Source of the DNA: Acidobacteriota bacterium
Lineage (GTDB): Bacteria > Acidobacteriota > Vicinamibacteria > Marinacidobacterales > Marinacidobacteraceae
Length of the DNA stretch: 64,000 bases
Direction of reading: 5' to 3'
Assembly: GCA_022826825.1 (NCBI GenBank)
Contig: JAJDUD010000008.1
Span: forward strand, 199,643-263,642
The notes below the pieces were generated by a model. The model was not told the DNA's origin and searched no databases. It saw nothing but the letters and a program-made list of their open reading frames with translations. Positions 16,102 to 24,533 of the stretch are shown one piece after another; position 1 is the first letter of the stretch; each line of letters starts with the position of its first letter. A program made the translations under genes and the position numbers.

Positions 16102-17445
16102 TCAGTCCGTCACGACCGGCAGCTTCTCGAACGTCTCCCATCCCCCGCGCGTGAAGTCCGGGAAGTCCATGGGCCGGCTGCGGTCCGCCACCGAGCGCTC
16201 GCTGAGGTCGGTGACCGCGGAGAGCGCCGCCGCGTCGTAGACGTTCATCTCGGTCGGCAGCCCTTCCTGGAGGCAGCGGATCAGCCGGTAGTCCTCGAGG
16301 TAGTCCATCCGCCCGTGCCCGAGCTCCTCCCCGGGGCTCGCGACGTTGCGCCAGAGCGGATGCGCGTACTCCTCGTACCAGGTCTCGGCGTCGTCCCAGC
16401 GGTGCGACTCGCTCCGTCCCTCGACGTAGACCCGGTTCGGATAGCCCTGGAAGATGCCCCGGGTGCCCTGGACCAGGTTGATGCGGCTGTAGGGACGGGG
16501 AAGGTTCGTGTCGTGGACGACAGTGATCGTGCGGCCCCGCGCCGTCTTGATCAGGCTCAGGTTGACGTCCCCGAGCGTGAACTCCTCGGCCCGCTGGGGC
16601 GCGCCCTCGGGAAAGTGCTCCCGGGCGTAGTCCTGGAGGCCGCGTGACGGGCCGCTCATGGAGACCAGGTAGTCGAAGCGGTCCCCGCGCCCGATGTCCA
16701 TGCAGTTCGCCACCGGGCCGAGGCCGTGCGTCGGGTAGAGGTTCGCGTTCCGGGTGTGCGAATGCGCCCGCCGCCAGAGTCCCTCGCCCCGATTCGCGAA
16801 CTTCACGTCGCGGAGGTCGTGGAGGTAGCCGCCCTCGGCGTGGAGGACCTCGCCGAGGACCCCCAGCCGGACCAGATGGAAGACCATCATTTCCCACCGG
16901 CCGTAGTTGCAGTTCTCCATCATCACGCAGTGCCGGCCGGTGCGTTCCGCGGTCTCGACGAGCTGCCAGCACTCGTCGATGGTGGTCGCCGCCGGCACCT
17001 CGGTGGCGGCGTGCTTGCCGTTCTCCATCGCCGCGACGCACACCGGGACGTGGAAGCGCCACGGCGTGGCGGTGAAGACGAGGTCGAGTTCCTCCTCGGC
17101 GCACATGCGCTCGTAGTCCCGTTCTCCCCGGGTGTAGAGCGTGGGTTCCGCGCCCCCGGCCTCCCGGACGAAGTCGCGCGCCCGCTCGGCGTGCTCCGGC
17201 ACGATGTCGCAGACCGCGCGGATCTCGACCCCGGGAGACGCCTCGTGCACCGCGAGCAGGTTGCGGACATGGACCGTTCCCATGCCGCCCACGCCGACGA
17301 ACCCGATGCGCACGTTCGGAATCGGCGGCGCCGCGAGCAGGCTCGCGCGAGGGCTCTGCGCGCCGACGAACGCCGGCACGGCGGCGGCGCCCGCTCCAGC
17401 GGCGAGCACCTGCCGGCGCGTCAGCCCGAATCGCTTCTCGGTCAT
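16102..17445 (-). CDS. Tat-exported Gfo/Idh/MocA-family enzyme, GH109-like
   Basis: 447 residues with a Tat signal (LTRRQVLAAGAGAAAVPAFVGA). A Rossmann NAD-binding segment VRIGFVGVGGMG begins near residue 45. The blocks TEVPAATTIDECWQLVETAE, the MMENCNYGR segment, GEVLHAEGGYLHDLRDVKF and YPTHGLGPVANCMDIGRGDR resemble GH109 alpha-N-acetylgalactosaminidases, which use tightly bound NAD+ for glycoside cleavage. A plain sugar dehydrogenase cannot be excluded. The start codon is 4 bases after the end of the TGA-containing MerB-like frame, and its ribosome binding site (AGGAG) lies in that gene's last codons, implying coupled translation. Confidence 0.82.
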   Translation of the reverse strand: MTEKRFGLTRRQVLAAGAGAAAVPAFVGAQSPRASLLAAPPIPNVRIGFVGVGGMGTVHVRNLLAVHEASPGVEIRAVCDIVPEHAERARDFVREAGGAEPTLYTRGERDYERMCAEEELDLVFTATPWRFHVPVCVAAMENGKHAATEVPAATTIDECWQLVETAERTGRHCVMMENCNYGRWEMMVFHLVRLGVLGEVLHAEGGYLHDLRDVKFANRGEGLWRRAHSHTRNANLYPTHGLGPVANCMDIGRGDRFDYLVSMSGPSRGLQDYAREHFPEGAPQRAEEFTLGDVNLSLIKTARGRTITVVHDTNLPRPYSRINLVQGTRGIFQGYPNRVYVEGRSESHRWDDAETWYEEYAHPLWRNVASPGEELGHGRMDYLEDYRLIRCLQEGLPTEMNVYDAAALSAVTDLSERSVADRSRPMDFPDFTRGGWETFEKLPVVTD

Positions 17446-17449
17446 GGTC

Positions 17450-18121
17450 TCACTCCTGACGGGGAACGGGGTCCCAGAAGGGATCGGTCAGCCCCACGCC
17501 GACGAAGATAGCGCGCGCTTCGTCGGGGGTCCGGCGCGGCGGCTCGGGATGGAGCCGGGTTCCGTACCAGACCACCGAGAGCCGCCAGAGCTGCTCCACG
17601 GAAACGGCCGGTCCCGGCTCCACCCCGCGTCCCCGGCACCAGGCCCGGATCTCGTCTTCCGACCGGAAGAACAGCATGTTGGCTCAGGTGAAGACGATGT
17701 CATCCCACCAATGCGAGGCGGACACCAGCGAATGGAAAAACCACGGGCACGGTTCGGGGCCGCCGTGCACTTCGAGTTCCAGCGGCTCTCCCGAGTTCCC
17801 GCAGCGCGACCGCACCACCCCGTTCCGCCCCAGAGCCGCCGCCACCCCGAGCGCGTCCCAGCCGCAGTTCGCGTAGTAGCGAACGTCCCCCGACGTAAAC
17901 GTGTGGTCGGTGGGCACGCCCGAGAAGGGATTCGCCATCCGGATCGAGACGCCGTCTTCCCCGGTCACGATCACCCTCCCCTCCCGCAGGCGTCGCCACG
18001 CTCCCAGGACCGGCTCCACGGTTTCGCCGAGCTGTCGGGCGACGTCCCCCGGGGTGGGAGCCACGCCGGTTTCGGCCAGCGCTCCCAGGATCGCGGACCG
18101 GACGCGGAGGTCGAGGTTCAA
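17450..18121 (-). CDS. MerB-like organomercurial lyase homologue with in-frame TGA (candidate selenoprotein)
   Basis: One frame of 223 codons, interrupted only by TGA at 17684-17686 (codon 146). Before it, residues 83-94 read YANCGWDALGVA: the CxxD of MerB (Cys96, Asp99) with C86 and D89. After it, the frame continues ANMLFFRSEDEIRAW..., matching MerB's CCHVHFFAS block so that the TGA falls on catalytic Cys159 (spacing 60 against 63 residues). MerB protonolyses carbon-mercury bonds. The downstream 75 codons keep GC-rich coding character and end 4 bases before the next gene. A SECIS-like hairpin follows the TGA. The start is taken as TTG; no ATG or clear ribosome binding site is available. The alternative is a recent nonsense mutation. 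Whether it acts on mercury or another organometal is unknown. Confidence 0.75.
17651..17674 (-). promoter_or_regulatory. Putative bacterial SECIS hairpin downstream of the TGA
   Basis: In the mRNA, UCUUCC - GGUC - GGAAGA forms a 6-bp stem with a GGUC tetraloop (loop at 17661-17664). Beyond a 2x2 internal loop, CU/AG adds two more pairs. The loop starts 19 nt after UGA. In E. coli fdhF the SECIS apical loop is also GGUC, 18 nt after UGA, and it is the SelB contact. The stem lies in codons for FFRSED, partly fixed by protein conservation, so some pairing could be incidental. Confidence 0.6.
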
Positions 18122-18164
18122 GCCGCCCGCCTGCGCCGTCCGGCTTGGATCGTGCCGCGCTCCC

Positions 18165-20105
18165 TCAATCCGCCGCGATTACCTCGGCCACGGCCCGATG
18201 CGCCTCGCGAATGGCGGCGTCGGTGTGGGGGCTCGCCGCGGAGTCGGTCCCCGCGATGGCGATCCGCCCGAAGGGCTGCCGGGCGGGAATGTTCGGGCGG
18301 TCGTCGGGGGTCCCGAAGGACCACTCCGGCGGATCGAACAGCGGGTTGTAGGAATAGGTGTAGCCGTGCGGCCAGCGGTTCACGGTGATCGCCGCGACGT
18401 CCTGCTGGTCGTCGAACCCGCTCCGGCCGAGCATGCGGTTGAGCTGGTCGCGGATGTTCGCCTCCACGGTCTCGAAGGTGGTGTGGAGGAGTTCCATGCG
18501 CCCGATCCGGTGCTGCTCGCGGCGGGAGAGTCCCGGCTCGCACGGGTAGCGGTTCATCCGCACCACGAGCGGCTCGTCGGGGGAGGTCGAGGTGCGGTAG
18601 TCGCCGAGCGCGAGCTGCGGGGCGAGCCCGATCGAGGTGTGGTAGCCGCCGGGGGCGGAGATCGAGGAGACGCCGGCTTCGGTGAACGCCCTCCAGTTCC
18701 TGAGCAGCACGCTCGTGTACTGGAGCGGCGACTTGACCGGCCAGGAGAGGGCGTCCCGCTGGGCCTTCGGCAGCTCCGGCACCAGGTAGGGAATGATGTT
18801 GTGCCAGCAGGCGAGGATGACCCGCCCGGCGGTCACGGTGTGTCCCTGGTCGTCGCGGACGTAGGTGACCCGGGCCGGTCCCGCGTCGCCGGGCTCGACC
18901 CGGATGACCGTCGAGGACAGCCGGATCCGCGCGCGGTTCTCCGGCCGGTCCAGCATTCCGTAGTCGAGCGGCGCCATCACCACGTCTTCCATGGTGGATC
19001 CCGGGATGGCGTTCGGGATGAGCCCCCGCACCAGCAGCCGGGTGATGGTGGCGTTGCCGTCCGGGAAGTAGAGGTCGGGATCGCCCTCGTTGGCGCGGGC
19101 CTGGTTCTCCCGGCCGTGCTGGCCGCCCGGCTCGTCGGCGAGTGCGTCCCGCGGCGTCTCCGGGATCTCCATGCCCGAAAACCCCGGGAGGCCCTCCTCC
19201 CACGCATAGCGCGCCGGATAGGCGTCGATCCCGGTGCAGAAGAGCCCCTTCGGCTGGTGGTCGAAGAACCAGACCACCCCCGGGTCGCACTTGGCGTGCT
19301 CGATCAGGAAGTCCTTGTAGCTGACGGTCGCGAGGAACGCCTTCTTTTCGGCCGGCGAAAGGTCGGGCAGGTAGTCCGGCTGGTCGTCCCCGTGCAACCG
19401 GATGAGGTCGTTCCGGATCGCCTTCGGCATGGGAGAGTCGGCGAGGAACTCCGCGAGCGGCCGGCGTCCGATGCCCGCCACCAGCCGGTCTTCTCCGAAC
19501 GTCTCCCGGTCGAAGAACATGGCCCGCTGGAGGCCCAGGTTCCCGTAGGTGTCCGAAACGGCGCTGATGCTCTCGTAGTAGCGCTTGCGGTCGATGCCGA
19601 TCTCCTTGAGCAGGCCGCCGGCGATGTCCCCGTACTGCGACGGCGCCTCCACGTTCAGGGTGCCGCCGTTCATCAGGTAGGTCCGGCCGTCGAGCCGGAA
19701 CTCATTCCGCTTCGCGTGGCCGCCGAAGTCGTCGTGGTTGTCGAGGAGCAGGATGCGCGCGTCCGGTCCGGCCTCCTTCGCGAAGTAGTGGGCGGCGGCG
19801 AGGCCCGAGATCCCGGCCCCCACCACCACGAGGTCGTAGGTTTCCCCGGTGTCGGAGGCGGGCCACTCCCGGCCCTCGTGCGCGAACTCGTGCGCCACCT
19901 CGAACGAGCCGGGGTGGGAACCGCGCATCCCGGTGCGCAGCGGCGGGTAGTCGGCCTCGCCGGCGCGCTCGATCTCGGACCGGAACTCCGGGACCTCGCG
20001 GCAGGCGAGCGCCGCCCCGGTGAGGGCGACCGGAACTCCGGAGAGGAAATCGCGGCGGCTGACGCCGTCTCCGAACGGGCGGTACGGTCTCTTCGGCGAG
20101 GTCAT
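18165..20105 (-). CDS. Tat-exported FAD-dependent oxidoreductase, spermidine-dehydrogenase-like
   Basis: 646 residues from the ATG at 20105, which follows GGAGG at 7 bases. The Tat motif SRRDFLSGVPVALTGAALAC ends in a lipobox-like Cys35, so it may be an exported lipoprotein. The FAD dinucleotide fold is DLVVVGAGISGLAAAHYF near residue 95, then LLLDNHDDFGGHAKRNEF. The C-terminus has GRIAIAGTDSAASPHTDAAI, the FAD-closing motif of amine-oxidase-like enzymes. The overall plan resembles periplasmic spermidine dehydrogenase; the substrate is not established. It lies 43 bases upstream of the MerB-like gene on the same strand, possibly co-transcribed. Confidence 0.82.
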   Translation of the reverse strand: MTSPKRPYRPFGDGVSRRDFLSGVPVALTGAALACREVPEFRSEIERAGEADYPPLRTGMRGSHPGSFEVAHEFAHEGREWPASDTGETYDLVVVGAGISGLAAAHYFAKEAGPDARILLLDNHDDFGGHAKRNEFRLDGRTYLMNGGTLNVEAPSQYGDIAGGLLKEIGIDRKRYYESISAVSDTYGNLGLQRAMFFDRETFGEDRLVAGIGRRPLAEFLADSPMPKAIRNDLIRLHGDDQPDYLPDLSPAEKKAFLATVSYKDFLIEHAKCDPGVVWFFDHQPKGLFCTGIDAYPARYAWEEGLPGFSGMEIPETPRDALADEPGGQHGRENQARANEGDPDLYFPDGNATITRLLVRGLIPNAIPGSTMEDVVMAPLDYGMLDRPENRARIRLSSTVIRVEPGDAGPARVTYVRDDQGHTVTAGRVILACWHNIIPYLVPELPKAQRDALSWPVKSPLQYTSVLLRNWRAFTEAGVSSISAPGGYHTSIGLAPQLALGDYRTSTSPDEPLVVRMNRYPCEPGLSRREQHRIGRMELLHTTFETVEANIRDQLNRMLGRSGFDDQQDVAAITVNRWPHGYTYSYNPLFDPPEWSFGTPDDRPNIPARQPFGRIAIAGTDSAASPHTDAAIREAHRAVAEVIAAD

Positions 20106-20257
20106 GGTCGGGCCTCCGGTTGGCGTGCGGCGCCGCGCCCTCCGCAGGATAGGATCGGATGGCTGCCCTCGGCCGGCGGAAGGGACGAACACCGCTTGTA
20201 CCACATTTGCCCCCGCCGCGGCGCTTCGCCACCGGGGTTCTCGGCCGGGCGCCCGTG

Positions 20258-20656
20258 ATGCCGCTTCCGCTCCCGGCGCCGCCTTCCGCCCCGGCGGGCG
20301 AGGGCAAGTTCCGGCGCGTCCACGCGGTCGTCCGGAGGGTCCCGCGCGGCCGGGTGACCACCTACGGGCGGGTGGCGCGGGCGGTGACCGCCGCCGGGTA
20401 CCCGCTCTCGGCGCGGGCGGTCGGCTGGGCGCTCCGGAACTCCCCGCGGGGGGTTCCCTGGCACCGGGTGGTGAACGCGGAGGGGGCTCTCTCCGCCGAA
20501 CTGAGCGGGAACTGCGAACCCGGCCGGCAGCGGGCGCTGCTCTCCCGGGAAGGCGTCCCGTTCGACGAGCGGGGCCGCGTGCTTCTCGACCGTTGCCTCT
20601 TCGATCCGCAGGATTCGGACGCGTTCTTCTTCCCCGACGGGGAATCCTCTTGGTGA
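20258..20656 (+). CDS. Alkyltransferase-like protein (ATL), Trp in place of the active-site Cys
   Basis: 132 residues from the ATG at 20258 (GTG at 20255 also possible). It carries the DNA-binding fold of O6-alkylguanine-DNA alkyltransferases: VPRGRVTTYGRVARA wing, SARAVGWAL recognition helix with Arg finger R53, and the active-site block VPWHRVV. The usual PCHRV is PWHRV here (W68), the hallmark of ATL proteins, which cannot transfer alkyl groups but bind alkylated guanine and recruit nucleotide excision repair. The stop overlaps the next start (GTGA at 20653). Confidence 0.85.
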   Translation: MPLPLPAPPSAPAGEGKFRRVHAVVRRVPRGRVTTYGRVARAVTAAGYPLSARAVGWALRNSPRGVPWHRVVNAEGALSAELSGNCEPGRQRALLSREGVPFDERGRVLLDRCLFDPQDSDAFFFPDGESSW

Positions 20657-21975
20657 CGGTGCCCGGCGCCTGGTTCCGTCCGACCTGGGTGGACGGGGCC
20701 GGGTCCCTGTGCGCCGCGCTCTACCTCGGGCTCGCGTCGCTCGCCCGGGGCCCCGGCGACCCGGGAGTCGCTTCCTTCCTGCTGATCTCGGCGGCGGTCG
20801 CGGCGCTGACGTTTGCGGTCTACGCCTGGTCGGGGAAGGAGCCGGGCCGGATATCCGTGGGGCGGCTCCTGCTCTGGGCGGTGGTCTTTCGGGCGATCGG
20901 CCTGTTCGGCGGCCCGTTCTTCGAGGACGACTACTTCCGTTACCTCTGGGACGGCTACCGCTTCGCGCAGGACGGGACGCCGTACGGGCTGGCGCCGGAG
21001 GCCTTCTTCGCCGACCCCGCGGTCCCGGCGCTCTTCCAGGGAATCCTCGACCGGATCAACTTCCCGGAGCTGCCGACGATCTACGGCCCGGCGACGCAGC
21101 TCGCCTTCCTCCTCGGCTACGGCGTCGCGCCCGGCAGCGTGGCGGCGCTGCAGGTCCTCTTCATCCTCTTCGACCTGTTCACGATCGGTGTCCTGCTGCG
21201 CCTGGCGCCGCCGCGCGCCGTCCTGCTCTACGCGTGGTGTCCGCTCGTGGTCAAGGAGGTCGCGTTCACCGCCCATCCCGACGGCTTCGCGGTCTTCTTC
21301 GTGCTCGCCGCGGTCTGGATGGCGAAGCGGGAGCGGCTTCACACCGCCGCCGCGCTCCTCGCTTTCGGTGCGGCCGCGAAGGTGCTCGCACTGGTACTGG
21401 TTCCGTTCATCCTGCGTCCGATCCGCTGGACTGAGTGGGCGACCTTCGCCGGGGTGCTCGCGCTCCTCTACCTGCCCTTCGCCTGGCAGGGGGGCAGCGA
21501 CCTCCCGACGCTCCTCGTGTTCGCGCGCGAATGGGAGTTCAACGCTTCGGTCTTCGCGCTCCTGACGCCGCTACTGCCCAACATGGCCGCCCGGATGGTT
21601 TGCGGGGCTCTCTTTCTCGCGGGCGTGGCGTGGTTCTACTTCCGCGGGCGGGGTTCCGGCTGGAACGTGCCCCCGGGCGACCGGCTCTACGGCCTGCTCC
21701 TCGTGCTGGCGCCGGTGGTGAACCCCTGGTACCTCCTGTGGGTGTTGCCCTTTGCGGCGATCCGTCCGAGCCTCTGGGCGTGGACGGCTTCGGTGGCTGT
21801 TCTCCTTTCCTATGCCACCGGGCTGAATCTCCAGGACATGAACCTCCATCCCTTCGGGCACTCGCCGTGGGTGCCGGTGCTCGAATACGGGATGATCGCG
21901 CTGGCGTTGGCGGGAGGCGTCGTCGGTCGCCGGCGCGTGGACCCGCGGGAGGGGACGGTGTGTACCGCGGGCTGA
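20653..21975 (+). CDS. GT-C fold polyprenyl-phosphate-dependent mannosyltransferase-like protein
   Basis: 440 residues, GTG start overlapping the previous stop (GTGA). Ten or more hydrophobic helices are evident. After the second or third helix comes FFEDDYFRYLWDGYRFAQDG, the extracytoplasmic acidic loop typical of GT-C (GT87-like) enzymes that use dolichol/undecaprenyl-phosphate sugars. PWYLLWVLPFAAIRP near the C-terminus is also typical. Its overlap with a GT2 glycosyltransferase gene suggests the pair makes and uses a lipid-linked sugar. Acceptor unknown. Confidence 0.82.
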   Translation: MTVPGAWFRPTWVDGAGSLCAALYLGLASLARGPGDPGVASFLLISAAVAALTFAVYAWSGKEPGRISVGRLLLWAVVFRAIGLFGGPFFEDDYFRYLWDGYRFAQDGTPYGLAPEAFFADPAVPALFQGILDRINFPELPTIYGPATQLAFLLGYGVAPGSVAALQVLFILFDLFTIGVLLRLAPPRAVLLYAWCPLVVKEVAFTAHPDGFAVFFVLAAVWMAKRERLHTAAALLAFGAAAKVLALVLVPFILRPIRWTEWATFAGVLALLYLPFAWQGGSDLPTLLVFAREWEFNASVFALLTPLLPNMAARMVCGALFLAGVAWFYFRGRGSGWNVPPGDRLYGLLLVLAPVVNPWYLLWVLPFAAIRPSLWAWTASVAVLLSYATGLNLQDMNLHPFGHSPWVPVLEYGMIALALAGGVVGRRRVDPREGTVCTAG

Positions 21976-22721
21976 AGGTCGGCGTCGTCGTCCCGGCGCG
22001 GGACGAGGAGCGCAACATCGGGCCCGTCGTCAGCGACCTGCTCGCGCTCCGGGATGCGTCGGGCGGCCGGGTGGTCGACGATTTCGTCGTGTGCGACAAC
22101 GGCTCGGAGGACGCGACGGCGCTCCGGGCGCAGGAAGCCGGGGCGCGGGTCGTGCACCAGGATCGGCCCGGCTACGGAATCGCCTGCCTGACCGCGCTGG
22201 CGGCGCTCACGCCCGTGGACGTGGTGCTGTTCACCGATGGGGACGGGTCGTTCGTCGCCGCGGAGGCCGAGCGTCTGCTCGCGGAGGTTGCCGGGGGGGC
22301 GGACCTCGTCATCGGCTCCCGGGTGCACGGCTCCGCCGAGCCGGGCGCGCTCTCCCTGCCGCAGGTGGCGGGGAACCGGGTGGCCGCGCTCCTCATCCGC
22401 CTGCTCTGGGGCGCGCGCATCAGCGATCTGGGGCCCTATCGGGCCATCCGGGCCGGATCGCTGCGGCAGCTCGCCATGGAGGACCGGGCCTACGGGTGGA
22501 CCGTCGAGATGCAGATCAAGGCGATCCAGCACGGTCTCAAGGTCGTCGAGACGCCGGTGGACACCCGGAGGCGACGCTACGGCCGGTCCAAGGTCGGCGG
22601 CACCGTTCGCGGGGTGGTGGGCGCGAGCGCCGGCATCCTCGCCAAGATCGCTAGGCTATTCGTGCAACAGAAAATCCATTCCCTCCGGATCGGCCGGAGA
22701 AAGGAGGTAGATCGCTCATGA
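21960..22721 (+). CDS. GT2 glycosyltransferase, polyprenyl-phosphate sugar synthase-like
   Basis: 253 residues, GTG start at 21960 after GGGAGGGG (21948-21954); it overlaps the GT-C gene by 16 bases. GT-A fold marks: VGVVVPARDEERNIGPVV, FVVCDNGSEDAT, VVLFTDGDGSF (DxD-like metal site) and GSRVHGSAEPGAL. The C-terminal RISDLGPYRAIRAGSL and ETPVDTRRRRYGRSKVGG blocks are typical of DPM1/UDP-glucose-type polyprenyl-phosphate synthases. It probably supplies the lipid-linked donor used by the preceding GT-C enzyme. Confidence 0.85.
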   Translation: MYRGLKVGVVVPARDEERNIGPVVSDLLALRDASGGRVVDDFVVCDNGSEDATALRAQEAGARVVHQDRPGYGIACLTALAALTPVDVVLFTDGDGSFVAAEAERLLAEVAGGADLVIGSRVHGSAEPGALSLPQVAGNRVAALLIRLLWGARISDLGPYRAIRAGSLRQLAMEDRAYGWTVEMQIKAIQHGLKVVETPVDTRRRRYGRSKVGGTVRGVVGASAGILAKIARLFVQQKIHSLRIGRRKEVDRS

Positions 22722-23584
22722 AGAGCGAAGGAATGACCGGAAGCGGGCGGCGCCCCGTGCTGGCGGTGCTGACGGTCCTCGCGGCCGGGGGCTGGCTGGG
22801 CGCCAGCAACTGCGCGACGAACGGGTTGGACCCGCTCGTCTCCTGGGCGGACCACGACAACACGAACGCCGACTCGATCGATCACGCCGAGTGGCAGGCG
22901 ATCCTCGACGGCTACCTGCGCACGGACGATCCGTCGGGTGTCCACCTGTTCGACTACGGAGGACTGAAGGCGAACCAGGCCGACCGGGGGCGTCTCCAGG
23001 GCTATATCGCGCACCTCGAAGCGGTGGACCCGCGCCTCTACTCGCGCGACGAGCAGATGGCCTACTGGATCAACTTCTACAACGCACTCACCGTCGAAAC
23101 GGTGGTCGAGGGGTACCCGGTGGACTCCATCAAGAAGATCCACGAGGGCATCGTGCCCCTGTCAGGACCGTGGGGCGACAGGCGCGCCACCGTCGCCGGG
23201 CAGCGGCTGACGCTCGACAACATGGAGCACGACATTCTGCGGGCGCTCTGGCGGGACCCCCGGATCCACTACGCGGTGAACTGCGCGAGCATCGGCTGCC
23301 CCAACCTGGCGCCGAAGGTCTTCACCGCGGCGAGTCTGGAGGAGATGATGGATGCGGCGGCCCGCGGCTACGTGAACCACCCGCGCGGCGTCGAGCTGAT
23401 GGACGAGATGTTCGGCGTCGTCTCCAGCATCTACACCTGGTTCCAGAAGGACTTCGGAGGCAGCGAGGCGGGGGTGGTGGAGCACCTGCTCCTCTACGCC
23501 GAGCCGGAACTCGCCGAGCGGCTCCGGAACTTCGAGGGCGGCTTCGACTACGAGTACGACTGGGACCTCAACGACGCGAGCTGA
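22718..23584 (+). CDS. Secreted DUF547 protein
   Basis: 288 residues, ATG overlapping the preceding stop (ATGA). A hydrophobic N-terminal segment at about 13-30 acts as signal or anchor. The DUF547 core is visible: MAYWINFYNALTVETVVEGYP, then LTLDNMEHDILR, and DPRIHYAVNCASIGCPNL with the two conserved Cys. The family is common in secreted proteins of marine bacteria and its function is unknown. It ends the ATL-GT-C-GT2-DUF547 operon before a strong hairpin. Confidence 0.88.
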   Translation: MKSEGMTGSGRRPVLAVLTVLAAGGWLGASNCATNGLDPLVSWADHDNTNADSIDHAEWQAILDGYLRTDDPSGVHLFDYGGLKANQADRGRLQGYIAHLEAVDPRLYSRDEQMAYWINFYNALTVETVVEGYPVDSIKKIHEGIVPLSGPWGDRRATVAGQRLTLDNMEHDILRALWRDPRIHYAVNCASIGCPNLAPKVFTAASLEEMMDAAARGYVNHPRGVELMDEMFGVVSSIYTWFQKDFGGSEAGVVEHLLLYAEPELAERLRNFEGGFDYEYDWDLNDAS

Positions 23585-23600
23585 CCCGGCACGCCGGGTT

Positions 23601-23627
23601 CCGGACGGGAGCCCGGGTCCCGTCCGG
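23601..23627. terminator. Bidirectional hairpin terminator between convergent genes
   Basis: CCGGACGGGA and TCCCGTCCGG form a perfect 10-bp GC-rich stem around a GCCCGGG loop. The site is midway between two convergent stops (23584 and 23645). A smaller CCCGGC-AC-GCCGGG hairpin precedes it at 23585-23598. There is no U-tract in either direction, so the call rests on position and stem strength. Confidence 0.55.
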
Positions 23628-23644
23628 AGTGCTCCGTCGCGGGG

Positions 23645-24523
23645 TCAGTCGACCAGGAAGCCGTAGGTGACGCTCAGTCCGATGACGCGCGAAGCGGCGG
23701 TGTTCCGGCCGCCGATGACCCGGCCGAAGAAGCCGCTCACGCTGATCGTGTCGTTGACGGTGGCCAGTACGCGGGCGCCGAGCAACTGGGCATCCTCCTG
23801 GAGTTCGGGGAACCGGTCCGGCGAAAAGCCGGGACCGCCGATGTCCAGCCCCGAATCGCTGCCGTTCACCATGCGGTAGTCGGCCGCGACCGTGATCCGG
23901 TCGTTCACCGGGAAGAAGCCGGCCAGGTTGATGAAGGTGTCCGAGGGGATGTTGTTCGAGCGGGTGCGGTAGCCGACCTCGCCGGACGCGCCGAACCGGT
24001 CGCCGAACTTGCCGACCAGGACCGATCCTTCGAAGCCGTTGCCGCCGTCTCCCAGCGAGTTGATGTGACCCGTCTCGTAGCCGCCGGCGGCGATCAGGCC
24101 GGCCCGGATCGCCACGCTGGGGGCGCCCTGGGTCACCAGTTCGTCCACCACCCGCCAGGTGACGGAGACGTTCGTGTCCACGAGGCCGCTGAAGCTCTCC
24201 TGGGGCGTGGGGCCCACCGGGCCGGGGATGTGGCTGCGGCCGAGGCCGGACCGCAGGTCCACGGCGATCGCGTCGGTGATCGCGTAGTTGACGTCGAGCC
24301 AGCCGGTGGTCTGGGAGAGGTTGGCCCCGTCGCCCGGGGTCGGTCCCTTGACGTCGGCCCGGTAGAACTCGGTGGCGGCCTGGTGGCCGTAGGTGATCGT
24401 GATGGCGCCCGTCCGCGGCTCGGCGATCCAGGGGGATCCCTGGGAGAAGCCGGTGCCGGCGGAAAGAACGAGGGACGCCGCCGCGAGGGCGGCCGTACAG
24501 CCGAAAGGACCGTTCCGTTGCAT
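23645..24523 (-). CDS. Outer-membrane beta-barrel-type protein
   Basis: 292 residues from the ATG at 24523. The signal peptide (about 1-28) ends at FSQG. The mature part alternates short amphipathic strands and turns (AITITYGHQ, WLDVNYAITDAIAVDLRSGLG, NVSVTWRVVDELV, SGEVGYRTRSN, RITVAADYRMVNG) and ends VIGLSVTYGFLVD with an aromatic near the C-terminus, as in outer-membrane barrels. Roughly 12 strands are likely. No named family was recognised. It lies 10 bases after a small Cys-containing secreted protein on the same strand, so the two probably act together. Confidence 0.65.
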   Translation of the reverse strand: MQRNGPFGCTAALAAASLVLSAGTGFSQGSPWIAEPRTGAITITYGHQAATEFYRADVKGPTPGDGANLSQTTGWLDVNYAITDAIAVDLRSGLGRSHIPGPVGPTPQESFSGLVDTNVSVTWRVVDELVTQGAPSVAIRAGLIAAGGYETGHINSLGDGGNGFEGSVLVGKFGDRFGASGEVGYRTRSNNIPSDTFINLAGFFPVNDRITVAADYRMVNGSDSGLDIGGPGFSPDRFPELQEDAQLLGARVLATVNDTISVSGFFGRVIGGRNTAASRVIGLSVTYGFLVD

Positions 24524-24533
24524 CGCGAGGCGC

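Noticed and set aside
17450-17677. A stand-alone 75-residue gene starting at the ATG at 17677
   Set aside because: It has no N-terminus of its own and no ribosome binding site. Its sequence is the continuation of the MerB-like fold, in the same frame as the upstream part.
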